Shown here: positions 16,525 to 24,675 of the stretch, piece after piece
Position numbering within the stretch: position 1 is the first letter of the stretch
Layout of the letters: each line of letters opens with the position of its first letter
DNA from: an uncultured Erysipelotrichaceae bacterium
Lineage (GTDB): Bacteria; Bacillota_I; Bacilli_A; RF39; UBA660
Direction of reading: 5' to 3'
NCBI GenBank assembly: GCA_902778125.1
Contig: CACYWH010000018.1
Span: 1-33,783 of the forward strand
DNA: 33,783 bases
Program-made: the position numbers and the translations under genes
The notes under the pieces: generated by a model
Database searches by the model: none
Seen by the model: only the letters and a program-made list of their open reading frames with translations
Told to the model about the DNA's origin: nothing

Positions 16525-18610
16525 AATTAATTTTTGATAAATATTTATGATTTATGGCAATTGTCTTAATGCCAATACCATATTTAAAAGCTATAGTCGC
16601 TAGACCTCCGCTAACTTTAGTAACTACTCCTTCTCCAAAAATTGTGTGTTTTACTGTATCACCTTGTTTGATTTCTACTGAATCACTTGTATTATACATT
16701 TCATTTAAATTAACTTTTCTTTCAACCTTTCTAACACTTGTTTGATTAGTAGTATTTAATACATTTGAATCAATTTCTTTAATAAATCTACTTTCTATAC
16801 ATGAATTTGTAGTTCCATACAATGTTCTTCTTAGTGCACCAAGTAAATATAATTTTATTTTTGCTCTAGTTATACCAACATAACAAAGTCTTCTTTCTTC
16901 TTCAAGTTCACTCAAACTTTCAAAACTTCTAGTATGTGGAAAAATACCTTCTTCCATACCAACTATAAATACAACTTTGAATTCTAACCCTTTAGCAGAA
17001 TGTAGAGTCATTAAACTAACACTATTCTTATCATCTTTATATTGTCCTGCATCACTTACAAGTAATATATTTTCTAAAAATGTTTCTAAATCATATATTC
17101 CATTTTCTTCAAAATTTAAAGCAACACTCTTAAATTCATTTAAACTTTCTATTCTCGCTTCACTTTCTAAAGAATTATCAAGTTCATATTCGCTTCTTAA
17201 TCCAGTTTTAACAAGTACATCTTCTATAAGTTCACTTAAACTCATATTTTTAACGTCTTCTCTAAGTTCTAAGATTAAGTTTTTAAATACTAATTCTTTT
17301 CCACTGTCAATAGCATCAAACATACTAATATTTTCTTCTTGTGCTTTTTTTCTAATATTTTCTATAGTCTTAGTACCAATTCCTCTTTTAGGTGTATTTA
17401 TCACTCTTTCTAAACTAACTGAATCATTAATATTATATATAAGATTTAAATATGCAATTAAATCTTTAACCTCTTTTCTAGAATAGAAATAATAACTTCC
17501 TATAATATTATATGGAATATTAGATCTTACAAACGCTTCTTCTAAAGTTCTACTTTGAGCATTTGTTCTATAAAGTACTGCAAAATCACTATAATTATAT
17601 CCTAATTCAACCAAATCTTTAATTTTATTAATTACAAATTCGGTTTCTTTTATTTCATCATCAACTCGTATATAATCAACTTTTTCACCATCTCCAGCAT
17701 CAGTCCATAAATTTAATGCTTTTCCTTCAGTATTATTTTTAATTACTGAATTTGCAGCTTTTAAAATATTGTTAGTACTTCTATAATTTTCTTCAAGTAA
17801 AACTACTTTTGCATTTTTATAATCCCTTTCAAAATTTAAAATATTTCTATAATCTGCATTTCTCCAAGAATATATAGATTGTGAAGCATCCCCCACTACA
17901 AAAATATTATTATACTTTGATGATAGTAATTTACATAACTCATATTGAATACTATTAGTATCTTGATATTCATCAACTAAAATGTATTTAAATCTATCTT
18001 GATATTTTTCAAGTACTTCTTTATTCTTTTTAAATAATTCAACAGGTTTTAATAACAAATCATCAAAATCAACAGAATTATTTTCACGAAGAAGATTTAT
18101 GTATTTTTCATATACAAAAGATATAACTCTATCTTCTTCATTTAAAAACAATTTAGAAAATTCACTAGGACTTATTCCATCATTTTTAGCAGAACTAATT
18201 CTAGACATAATGTGTTTAATATCATAATTTTGAATTTCATAGCCATTATCTTTTAGAATTCTTTTTATTAAGGCTTTAACATCATCAGTATCTAAGATTG
18301 TTATATTAGATGTATATCCTATATCTTTATAATTTTCTCTTAATATCCTAAGGCCAAATGAATGAAAAGTTCCAATAAAAATAGAATCAGCAGTAGTACC
18401 AAGTTCATTTTCTATTCTACTTCTCATTTCATTTGCGGCTTTATTTGTAAATGTAATTGCCAATATATTATATGGACTTATTCCATCATCAATTAATTTA
18501 ATTATTCTTTGTGTTAATACACGTGTCTTACCAGAACCTGCTCCTGCTAAAACAAGACATGGTCCTTCACCATGATTAACGGCTTCCATTTGTTTATCAT
18601 TTAATGTCAT
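16523..18610 (-). CDS. pcrA: ATP-dependent DNA helicase PcrA/UvrD
   Basis: PcrA is a 3'-5' SF1A helicase of repair and plasmid/phage replication. The 695 residues match the family length. All motifs are visible in order: LAGAGSGKT (Walker A, near residue 21), LAITFTNKAA (Ia), ILVDEYQDTNS (II), VVGDASQSIYSWRNAD (III), LEENYRST (IV), MTLHSAKGLEF (V) and EERRLCYVGITRAK (VI). The C-terminus has the basic Tudor-like segment of PcrA (HTIFGEGVVTKVSGG) that contacts RNA polymerase in Gram-positives. Motif III has SWRNAD where most homologs have RGAD. The gene is transcribed alone, from an extended -10 promoter to a terminator at its stop. Confidence 0.97.
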   Translation of the reverse strand: MTLNDKQMEAVNHGEGPCLVLAGAGSGKTRVLTQRIIKLIDDGISPYNILAITFTNKAANEMRSRIENELGTTADSIFIGTFHSFGLRILRENYKDIGYTSNITILDTDDVKALIKRILKDNGYEIQNYDIKHIMSRISSAKNDGISPSEFSKLFLNEEDRVISFVYEKYINLLRENNSVDFDDLLLKPVELFKKNKEVLEKYQDRFKYILVDEYQDTNSIQYELCKLLSSKYNNIFVVGDASQSIYSWRNADYRNILNFERDYKNAKVVLLEENYRSTNNILKAANSVIKNNTEGKALNLWTDAGDGEKVDYIRVDDEIKETEFVINKIKDLVELGYNYSDFAVLYRTNAQSRTLEEAFVRSNIPYNIIGSYYFYSRKEVKDLIAYLNLIYNINDSVSLERVINTPKRGIGTKTIENIRKKAQEENISMFDAIDSGKELVFKNLILELREDVKNMSLSELIEDVLVKTGLRSEYELDNSLESEARIESLNEFKSVALNFEENGIYDLETFLENILLVSDAGQYKDDKNSVSLMTLHSAKGLEFKVVFIVGMEEGIFPHTRSFESLSELEEERRLCYVGITRAKIKLYLLGALRRTLYGTTNSCIESRFIKEIDSNVLNTTNQTSVRKVERKVNLNEMYNTSDSVEIKQGDTVKHTIFGEGVVTKVSGGLATIAFKYGIGIKTIAINHKYLSKIN

Positions 18611-18628
18611 AAAAACTACCTCTTAATC

Positions 18629-18637
18629 ATTATAACA
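18629..18637 (-). promoter_or_regulatory. Promoter of pcrA (extended -10)
   Basis: The minus strand reads TGTTATAAT, followed by a ribosome site AAGAGGTAG before the ATG at 18610. The leader is predicted to be short (about 12 bases). No good -35 is present. Confidence 0.6.
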
Positions 18638-18673
18638 TTCTTATTTTTTTAATAAAAGCAAACAAAATAAAAA

Positions 18674-18695
18674 AACAATGAAATTTTTCATTGTT
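18674..18695 (-). terminator. Terminator of the BspA-like gene
   Basis: A 9-bp stem (AACAATGAA with its complement) and a 4-base loop are followed by TTTTTTT on the minus strand. It overlaps the end of the BspA-like gene. Confidence 0.75.
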
Positions 18696-20152
18696 TAATT
18701 AGTTTTTCTAGTTAAATAGCCAGGTGCACTACTTGTATCAATACGAGCATACTCTACATTTGTTTTACTACTGTTATATGTAGTACCATTACCACCAACT
18801 ATACTTACTGTAGATGCAAACATATCGGTACTATTAGTAATGCCATCCATTTTCCATAAATCAGAAACATATATTGTTTTAAGTCTATGATTATTGCTAA
18901 ACATAAATGCAGTATTTGTAGCATTAGCAGTATTGAATTTACTTAAATCCAAATCTTTTAATTCATAGCAATTATAAAACATTATTGATAAATCAGATGC
19001 ATTTTTAAATGTTGCATTACCAAAATTAATATGTTCAACGGCATTGCAATTTTTAAACATACCAGCGGCAGTAGTAACTTTATCAGTATTAAAATTACTT
19101 ATATCTATTTCTGGCAATTTACGGCATTCATCAAAAACACCTATCATATTAGTTACATTACTAGTATCTAACATACTAACATCTAAATTTTCCAAACTAC
19201 TACAATTGTAAAACATTCCTTGCATAGTAATTGCTTTAGATGTATCTAGTGTACTTAAATTTAACGTTTTCAATGATGAGCATCCAGAAAACATATCATA
19301 GAATACTGTAACATGACTAGAATCTATCCATCTAGTATTTAAACTTTCTATTGAAGATAAATTATAGAACATTCTAAACATATTTCTTGTATTAGAAGTG
19401 TCTAATCCAGACATATCTAACTCCTTCAAATTTGTATAATTTGCAAAAATATAACTACAATCTTCTGGAGCTATTACTCTTCCAGTTGATGCGATAGAAA
19501 GTTCATATAAATTATTATTATTTATATCTGTTATCCATGCCATTACTCCTTCATTATGTTCCTTTGAAGCATCCCAAACTGCTATAGCATTTTCTGGTAT
19601 GTCTATTCTATTTAAAACTTTAATACTTTCTACTTTAGATTTTTCTAAGGTATATCCAAATATATTATTAGTATTCCATGTTGATTCTACAAGTGTAGAT
19701 GACATTTCATAAAATTCCCAAGGATTTGAATAAGATCCATCTCCTCTAACTCCAGTATTTCGTTTTACAAATTCAGTTATTCTAGAACCATAACTATCTG
19801 TTTTGGGTTTTAATTCACCATTAAAAGAAGTTATAGCATTAACATTATTACCCTCTTCAGTCATTGTCCAATACTTTAAACCGTTAAATAAATATGTAGT
19901 TCCATTTATTTTTGAAATATTATATTCATCTAAATTAATATATCCACCTTTTGAAAAATCTTCATTAACACTTAAAATACCATTCTCATAACTATATTTA
20001 GCATCATCAAACAAAAGATAAGTTGTGTATTTATCAAATCTCTCTATATAATTTTCAATTCCATATTTAGATGTTTCATAATCATTTAACATTGCTGCTT
20101 TAACATTTATGAATATCATTGATGTAATTAATATAATAATAATTTTTTTCAT
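18695..20152 (-). CDS. Secreted BspA-like protein with DUF285 repeats, 485 aa
   Basis: A signal peptide (MKKIIIILITSMIFINVKA) leads to an unassigned N-terminal region of about 210 residues, containing GVRGDGSYSNPWEF, a pattern seen in Firmicute surface proteins. From about 230 to 450 are tandem units of roughly 23-25 residues with the signature LDxSxLDTSNxTNMxxMFxxCSSL. This is the DUF285/BspA-like leucine-rich repeat found in adhesins and secreted proteins of gut bacteria. The protein ends APGYLTRKTN with no sorting motif or TM, so how it stays on the surface, if it does, is unclear. It follows the YgjV-type gene by 7 bases in one operon, with AAAGTAGG as a weak ribosome site. Confidence 0.9.
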   Translation of the reverse strand: MKKIIIILITSMIFINVKAAMLNDYETSKYGIENYIERFDKYTTYLLFDDAKYSYENGILSVNEDFSKGGYINLDEYNISKINGTTYLFNGLKYWTMTEEGNNVNAITSFNGELKPKTDSYGSRITEFVKRNTGVRGDGSYSNPWEFYEMSSTLVESTWNTNNIFGYTLEKSKVESIKVLNRIDIPENAIAVWDASKEHNEGVMAWITDINNNNLYELSIASTGRVIAPEDCSYIFANYTNLKELDMSGLDTSNTRNMFRMFYNLSSIESLNTRWIDSSHVTVFYDMFSGCSSLKTLNLSTLDTSKAITMQGMFYNCSSLENLDVSMLDTSNVTNMIGVFDECRKLPEIDISNFNTDKVTTAAGMFKNCNAVEHINFGNATFKNASDLSIMFYNCYELKDLDLSKFNTANATNTAFMFSNNHRLKTIYVSDLWKMDGITNSTDMFASTVSIVGGNGTTYNSSKTNVEYARIDTSSAPGYLTRKTN

Positions 20153-20159
20153 ATAAAAC

Positions 20160-20648
20160 CTACTTTCTTGTTATTACATCTTTAAACAATCCTTTGTTGA
20201 AAAATAATATTGATATATTTGATAAACATACTATACCATCTGTTAAAGCACCTGAATATGATTGAACAGCTAAATCATATATAACCCAAAGAGTATAAGA
20301 AATAACTGCGCCAAGTACTACTATTTTCTTTTTCTTCGTTAATGTAAAGCCATCTATTACACTAGAAAATAATGGCAATAATTCTGTAATTCCAGAGTAT
20401 GTCACTATTCCATAAATCGTGTATACTGGAATAGACCCTAAGAAAATATAATTATCAATATCTGTTTTATAGTACAATGTATCTCTAAGTATTTCGAATA
20501 AACATATAAGTAAACCACTATATGCTCCTAAAAAGAAATAATGTGCACACCATAATACATTTGATATTATTTGAAAAATAATTATTTTATTAGTATCTTT
20601 TCTATAATAACTTAATAATATTAATAGCCATGCTATTATTCCAATCAA
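20160..20648 (-). CDS. YgjV-family inner membrane protein, 162 aa or slightly longer
   Basis: The protein has about six TM helices with the YgjV pattern: an N-terminal LLILLSYYRKDTNKIIIFQ, then LWCAHYFFLGAYSGLLICLFEILRD, and a last pair ending in a short basic tail. YgjV proteins are uncharacterised membrane proteins. The start is uncertain. The TTG at 20648 is the nearest usable codon, but the frame stays open upstream as TKDIWFWIIQ, which would complete the first TM. No ATG exists there, so ATT (20681) or ACG (20678) are the alternatives. A strong -10 (TGCTATAAT) lies so close that the transcript may be nearly leaderless. The BspA-like gene follows by 7 bases. Confidence 0.8.
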   Translation of the reverse strand: MIGIIAWLLILLSYYRKDTNKIIIFQIISNVLWCAHYFFLGAYSGLLICLFEILRDTLYYKTDIDNYIFLGSIPVYTIYGIVTYSGITELLPLFSSVIDGFTLTKKKKIVVLGAVISYTLWVIYDLAVQSYSGALTDGIVCLSNISILFFNKGLFKDVITRK

Positions 20649-20684
20649 TTGAATTATCCAAAACCATATATCTTTCGTAATAAA

Positions 20685-20693
20685 ATTATAGCA
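20685..20693 (-). promoter_or_regulatory. Promoter of the ygjV-bspA operon (extended -10)
   Basis: The minus strand reads TGCTATAAT directly after the T run of the upstream terminator. The expected transcription start is 20677-20679, inside the extended open frame of the YgjV-type gene. Confidence 0.55.
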
Positions 20694-20694
20694 T

Positions 20695-20720
20695 AAAAAA
20701 AGAATAAATAATATTATTCT
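20695..20720 (-). terminator. Terminator after the aguA remnant
   Basis: A weak all-A/T stem except one G-C pair (AGAATAA at 20720-20714 with TTATTCT at 20707-20701, minus strand) is followed by six Ts. It is probably the original terminator of the agmatine deiminase gene. Confidence 0.5.
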
Positions 20721-20735
20721 TCTTTTGTTTACATT

Positions 20736-21149
20736 TTATTTTCTAGCAGGAACTTGTTGTGTAATACAGTGAATATTTCCACCACCTAGTAATATTTCAC
20801 GAGCATAAATTGCTTCAATTTTTCTATCTGGATATAATTCTTGCAATGTATCTATTGCTTTTTGATCCATAGGATCATTAAATACAGGTAATGCAATAAA
20901 TCCATTTCCAGTCAAATAGTTTACATAAGAAGCAGCCATTCTATCCCCCTCATTACGAGGAAGTGTTCCTTCTACATAATCAATTCCACCACTTTCTTCT
21001 TTAGTGATGTATTGTGGAGAAGGACAATATAGTTTATGTATTTCAAGTTTACGTCCTCTAGCGTCTTTTACACTGCTAAGATATGCATAATCTTCTCTAC
21101 TAATTGCATATTGTGGATCTTTTTCATTTGTAATCCAAAACTTATATTT
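20736..21149 (-). pseudogene. aguA: Agmatine deiminase (aguA) 3' remnant, fused to potA'
   Basis: Agmatine deiminase makes N-carbamoylputrescine from agmatine. The open frame from 21149 to the TAA at 20736 encodes 137 residues matching only the C-terminal third of the family: [43 protein letters not shown], then the catalytic-Cys segment [14 protein letters not shown]. The intact enzyme has about 365 residues; the first ~230, including the other catalytic residues, are missing. Just upstream, the other frame is the 5' part of a PotA-type ATPase. The match to AguA starts near ITNEKDPQY (about 21137), exactly where the potA match ends, so a deletion joined the two genes. An internal ATG at 20939 could start a 67-aa peptide, but an active enzyme is impossible. 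An assembly error is the main alternative. Confidence 0.85.
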
Positions 21150-21439
21150 TCATAAACTGTCATTTTTGAAAAAAGAGCAAAATTTTGAAAAACGGTGTTT
21201 ACTTCCCTTTTAGTTGCATCCAAATATGTAACATCCTTATTATCAATAAATACTTTTCCACTTGTAACTTCTTCAAGTCCAGAAATAATTCTTAAAACTG
21301 TAGTTTTTCCACATCCAGATGATCCAAGTAAAGTTATAAATTCCCCTTCATATATATCTAAAGAAAAGTCTTTAATAACACTTACATCATCAAATTTTTT
21401 ATTAACATCTAATAGTTTTACAATAACATTTTTTTCCAT
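21068..21439 (-). pseudogene. potA: Truncated spermidine/putrescine importer ATPase (potA')
   Basis: PotA drives polyamine uptake with PotBCD. The 123-aa frame contains the PotA N-terminus: Walker A GSSGCGKTT near residue 36 and the Q-loop region [30 protein letters not shown], the PotA-type form. After about residue 105 (near 21125) the match ends, and the last ~18 residues are read from aguA sequence in a different frame until a TAA at 21068. The signature, Walker B and H-loop, about 240 residues in all, are gone, so the product cannot hydrolyse ATP. The promoter and ribosome site (AGAGGT) are still intact. The original order was probably potA, more pot genes, then aguA, an operon for polyamine/agmatine use. 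Confidence 0.87.
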
Positions 21440-21459
21440 ATTACCTCTATTCTAAATTA

Positions 21460-21468
21460 ATTATAACA
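21460..21468 (-). promoter_or_regulatory. Promoter of potA' (extended -10)
   Basis: The minus strand reads TGTTATAAT, about 20 bases before the ATG at 21439, with AGAGGT as ribosome site. It looks intact although the gene behind it is broken. Confidence 0.55.
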
Positions 21469-21552
21469 CCACATAATTATTTATTACAATAAAATTATAT
21501 TTCCAAATCACAACCTATAAATATAAAGAATATAATAATATGAAGGTGATTT

Positions 21553-22524
21553 ATGAAAAGAATAATTATAACTATAGTTAGTTTATTAATAATAACTATG
21601 GGAATCTTGTTATTTAAAAATGATAAAAAAGAAGAAAAAATAGTAGTTTCTGAGGTAACACATTCAGTATTTTATACTCCATGGTATGTTGCATTAGAAA
21701 ATGGATATTTTAAAGATGAAGGATTAGATATTGAAGTGATTTTAACACCGGGTGCTGATAAAGTTGCGGCATCTGTATTATCAAAAGATGCTAATATTGG
21801 TTTTTCAGGTCCCGAAGCAACAGTTTATGTATTTAATAACTCAAATGAAAGATTAATATCATTTGCATCATTAACAAAAAGAGATGGGCAATTCATTGTA
21901 GGTCCATGTGAACTAAAAGATAAGTTTAAAATGGAAAACATAAAAAATAAAACTGTTTTAGCCGGTAGAAGTGGTGGAATGCCATTACTAATGTTTAAAT
22001 ATGCACTAAAAAATTCAGATATAAATGAGAAAGATGTTAATATTGATACTTCAGTTGAATTTGCATCACTTAGTGGAGCATTTATTGCTAAACAAGGTGA
22101 ATTTGTCAATTTATTTGAACCCACTGCATTAAAAATAGAAAAAGAAAATTATGGATGTGTTTTAACATCACTAGGTAATATTTCTGGAAAAGTCCCATAC
22201 ACTACCTTCTATGCAAAAAAAGAATATATTGAAAATAATAAAGATAAAATTAAGAAATTCAATAAAGCCTTAAATAGAGGAATAAAATTTGTAAAAATTA
22301 ATGATAGTGAAACTATAGCAAATGCTATTAAAAATCAATTTAGTGATTTAAGTATAGAAGACTTAACTAGTGTTATTGAAAGATACAAAAATGCAGATTC
22401 TTGGTACGATAATACATATATTGAAGTAAAGGATTATGATAGATTATTAGACATAATGTTATATGGAAAAACAATAGATAAGAAAGTTGATATTAATTTA
22501 TTAATTACTAATGAATTTAACTAA
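21553..22524 (+). CDS. ABC transporter substrate-binding protein, NMT1/SsuA type
   Basis: The 323-aa protein has the NMT1/SsuA/ThiY hallmark FYTPWYVALENGYFKDEGLDIEV near residues 39-61, then VILTPGADKVAASVLSKDANIGFSGPEATVYVFN. This family binds thiamine precursors, sulfonates, taurine or similar small ligands; the substrate here cannot be told. The N-terminus (MKRIIITIVSLLIITMGILLF) is one hydrophobic helix without a lipobox Cys, so it would be membrane-tethered rather than a lipoprotein. A good ribosome site (GAAGGTGAT) precedes the ATG, with a possible -10 TATAAT at 21530-21535. The ATPase gene overlaps its end by 14 bases and the permease follows, a complete three-gene importer operon transcribed away from potA'. 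Confidence 0.9.
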   Translation: MKRIIITIVSLLIITMGILLFKNDKKEEKIVVSEVTHSVFYTPWYVALENGYFKDEGLDIEVILTPGADKVAASVLSKDANIGFSGPEATVYVFNNSNERLISFASLTKRDGQFIVGPCELKDKFKMENIKNKTVLAGRSGGMPLLMFKYALKNSDINEKDVNIDTSVEFASLSGAFIAKQGEFVNLFEPTALKIEKENYGCVLTSLGNISGKVPYTTFYAKKEYIENNKDKIKKFNKALNRGIKFVKINDSETIANAIKNQFSDLSIEDLTSVIERYKNADSWYDNTYIEVKDYDRLLDIMLYGKTIDKKVDINLLITNEFN

Positions 22525-23203
22525 TATTTTAAATGTTAATAACTTGTCAAAAACTTATCATTCCAAAAATGGAGAAATAATTGCTGTCAATAACGTTAGT
22601 TTTAATGTTAATAAAGAGGAATTTGTAGGTATAATTGGTCCATCTGGATGTGGAAAAAGTTCTATTCTAAACATTATAAGTAATCTAGATACTAAATATA
22701 AAGGTAGAATAAATGTTAATAAAAATATTAAAATTGCATACATGCTACAAGAAGATGCTTTGTTTCCATGGTTAACAATCTTAGAAAATGTTTTGTTAGG
22801 ATTAAAAATCAAAAAGCAATTAACTAAAGAAAATAAAGATTATACAATCATGTTATTAAAAAAATATGGTTTATATGAATTTAGAAAAATTAGAACCCTT
22901 GCAGTTAAACCAGATATATTATTACTTGATGAACCATTTTCAGCATTGGATTATCAAACGAGGTTAAAAGTATCTGATGATGTTTATAAGATAATAAAAG
23001 AAGAACATAAAACAGCTTTAATGGTGACACATGATATTTCTGAAGCCATTTCTATGTGTGATAGAATTGTAGTACTCTCTAAAAGGCCATCAATTATTAA
23101 AAAAATATATGATATTAATTTAGAAAATAAATCTACTCCAATTTTAAATAGAGAATCACCAAATTTTACATACTACACTATAAAACTCTATGGAAGGAGA
23201 TAG
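22511..23203 (+). CDS. ABC transporter ATPase (SsuB/TauB type) lacking the signature motif
   Basis: The 230-aa protein has Walker A GPSGCGKSS (near residue 43), a Q-loop at YMLQEDALFPW, Walker B ILLLDEP, D-loop SALD and the H-loop VTHDISEA. The ABC signature (LSGGQ/LSGGM) is missing: KKYGLYEFRK is followed at once by IRTLAVKPDILLLDEP, where homologs have roughly YPxxLSGGMRQRVAL between them. About 15-16 codons are absent with the frame kept (near 22888-22892). Other SsuB-type ATPases have about 245-260 residues, which fits the loss. Without the signature the dimer cannot form a normal ATP site, so the importer is probably dead. The start (ATG 22511) lacks a Shine-Dalgarno and overlaps the previous gene, so translation probably depends on coupling. 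Confidence 0.9.
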   Translation: MNLTNILNVNNLSKTYHSKNGEIIAVNNVSFNVNKEEFVGIIGPSGCGKSSILNIISNLDTKYKGRINVNKNIKIAYMLQEDALFPWLTILENVLLGLKIKKQLTKENKDYTIMLLKKYGLYEFRKIRTLAVKPDILLLDEPFSALDYQTRLKVSDDVYKIIKEEHKTALMVTHDISEAISMCDRIVVLSKRPSIIKKIYDINLENKSTPILNRESPNFTYYTIKLYGRR

Positions 23204-23986
23204 ATGATAATGTCTAATGAACAAAAAAAGTATATATTTAATATTAAACTAAAAAAGCTGTTAGTATTATTTACACAAATATTTATCTTAATATTAATAC
23301 TATTCTTATGGCAATATTTATCAGATAAAAAAATAATAAACTCATTTATAACTAGTAGCCCATTAAAAATAATTAAAACAATTAATAATCTTTATATGCA
23401 AAATAATTTATTTAATCATATTTTTATTACGTTAAAAGAATGCATTATTTCTTTTATATTAACTACTATCATATCATTTATAATTGCAGTAATAATGTTA
23501 TATAATAATTTTATTGCTAAAGTAATTGAACCATACCTAATAGTACTAAACTCTCTTCCAAAAGTTGCACTAGGTCCAATAATTATTATATGGATTGGTG
23601 CCAATCAAAAAGCAATAATAGTAATGGCTCTATTAATATCATTAATTGTAAGTATACAAAATTTATATAATGGATTTATATCAACAGATAAATTAAAAAT
23701 AAAACTTTTAAAGACCTTTAATGCATCCTCATTTGATATATTAATTAATGTAATAATTCCATCCAATAAAGAAAATATTTATAGTACACTTAAGATTAAT
23801 TTATCAATGTGTTTAATAGGTATTATAATGGGAGAATTTTTAACTTCAAAAGCAGGTATAGGTCATCTAATATTGTATGGTTCACAAGTATTTAACTTAG
23901 ATTTAGTTATGAGTGGGATATTTATATTAACTATTATTTCAATACTATTATATTTAATTATAAATACAATTAAAAAAGCTCTTTAA
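23204..23986 (+). CDS. ABC transporter permease, SsuC/ThiX type
   Basis: The 260-aa permease of the importer has about six TM helices. The EAA-type coupling loop is recognisable around residues 165-185 (LLKTFNASSFDILINVIIPSN), followed by a late GEFLTSKAGIGHLI, typical of the BPD_transp_1 family of nitrate/sulfonate/taurine importers. Upstream LNSLPKVALGPIIIIWIG is also a family signature. The ATG at 23204 follows the ATPase stop directly, with AAGGAG 4 bases before it; the ATG at 23210 is an alternative start. The gene looks intact although its ATPase partner lacks the signature motif. The operon ends at the hairpin at 23973-23995. Confidence 0.92.
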   Translation: MIMSNEQKKYIFNIKLKKLLVLFTQIFILILILFLWQYLSDKKIINSFITSSPLKIIKTINNLYMQNNLFNHIFITLKECIISFILTTIISFIIAVIMLYNNFIAKVIEPYLIVLNSLPKVALGPIIIIWIGANQKAIIVMALLISLIVSIQNLYNGFISTDKLKIKLLKTFNASSFDILINVIIPSNKENIYSTLKINLSMCLIGIIMGEFLTSKAGIGHLILYGSQVFNLDLVMSGIFILTIISILLYLIINTIKKAL

Positions 23987-23995
23987 GAGCTTTTT
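23973..23995. terminator. Bidirectional terminator between convergent genes
   Basis: The sequence AAAAAGCTC, loop TTTAA, GAGCTTTTT forms a stem with a T run on the plus strand and a T run from the matching A run on the minus strand. Both flanking stop codons lie in or next to it, so it can serve the permease (+) and the signal-peptidase-like gene (-). Confidence 0.8.
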
Positions 23996-24593
23996 ATATA
24001 TTCCCATGTTCATTTTTGATTTCAGATAATCTTTTTCTCATTGATAATACTTTACCAAATTTATATATATCATATATTATTACAAATACTATTGGAATAA
24101 TTAATACAAGTAACCAACCTGTACTTGATGATAAAATTGATTGAATATTACCTATTTTAGGAAATACAAATATAACTTTACCAATAAAATTAGGTTGAAC
24201 TATAGTTTCTTCTACATCATTTTCTAAGTTTCCACTTACTGTAATAGTATTATCACTATTTACTTTTACTACTTTGTTTGTAAGAATAGTAAGACCATCA
24301 AATATATTTAATGAATAATATGTTACAGCATCATTTACTTTTAAATCTTTAATACTTTGTCTATATGTTAACACCACATCATATGCATTTATTTCAGGTG
24401 ACATTGTTTCATTAGTTACAGTATATAATCCCATAGTTGGTATTTGATTGTTTTTATCAGCTATTTTAGCATTAATAAATAAAAAGGAAATACCTGAGAT
24501 TATAAGCAAAAGAAATATAATACAAGTCCATAAAACTATATTATATATTTTTTTAACAGTCTTTTTTTTCTTTATTGTTTTATCCTCTTCCAT
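23994..24593 (-). CDS. Signal peptidase I-fold protein lacking catalytic residues, 199 aa
   Basis: The layout is that of SipW/archaeal-type (S26B) signal peptidases: cytoplasmic basic start, TM at about 17-41, an extracytoplasmic domain and a second TM at about 158-176. The conserved framework is visible: VTNETMSPEINAYDVVL (normally SGSMxPxI), LTILTNKVVKV (normally ITHRVV) and VSGNLEN (normally TKGDAN), then IGKVIFVFPKIG. The nucleophile Ser is Thr63, the base His is Asn106, and the Asp is replaced near 122. No catalytic residue of the family remains, so it is probably a pseudoenzyme, perhaps binding preproteins or acting as a scaffold. The start at 24593 has AAGGTG at good spacing. It follows metG and its terminator, with a weak own promoter (TATGAT). 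Confidence 0.85.
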   Translation of the reverse strand: MEEDKTIKKKKTVKKIYNIVLWTCIIFLLLIISGISFLFINAKIADKNNQIPTMGLYTVTNETMSPEINAYDVVLTYRQSIKDLKVNDAVTYYSLNIFDGLTILTNKVVKVNSDNTITVSGNLENDVEETIVQPNFIGKVIFVFPKIGNIQSILSSSTGWLLVLIIPIVFVIIYDIYKFGKVLSMRKRLSEIKNEHGNI

Positions 24594-24625
24594 AACAACA
24601 CCTTATCATATTTTTATCATATCAA

Positions 24626-24658
24626 AAAAGTAAGATATTATACAATAATCTTACTTTT
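24626..24658 (-). terminator. Terminator of metG
   Basis: An 11-bp stem (AAAAGTAAGAT with its complement) has an 11-base loop and is followed by a T run on the minus strand, just after the metG stop. Confidence 0.75.
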
Positions 24659-24675
24659 AATTAACACTTTTTTTA

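Noticed and set aside
16977-17486. 169-aa open frame on the plus strand
   Set aside because: It is antisense to the conserved helicase domain of pcrA, with a low-complexity Ser/Leu/Phe composition typical of a shadow frame.
21068-21150. Programmed frameshift joining potA and aguA
   Set aside because: The two parts belong to unrelated proteins that are each truncated at the junction, so this is a fusion of remnants rather than one recoded protein.
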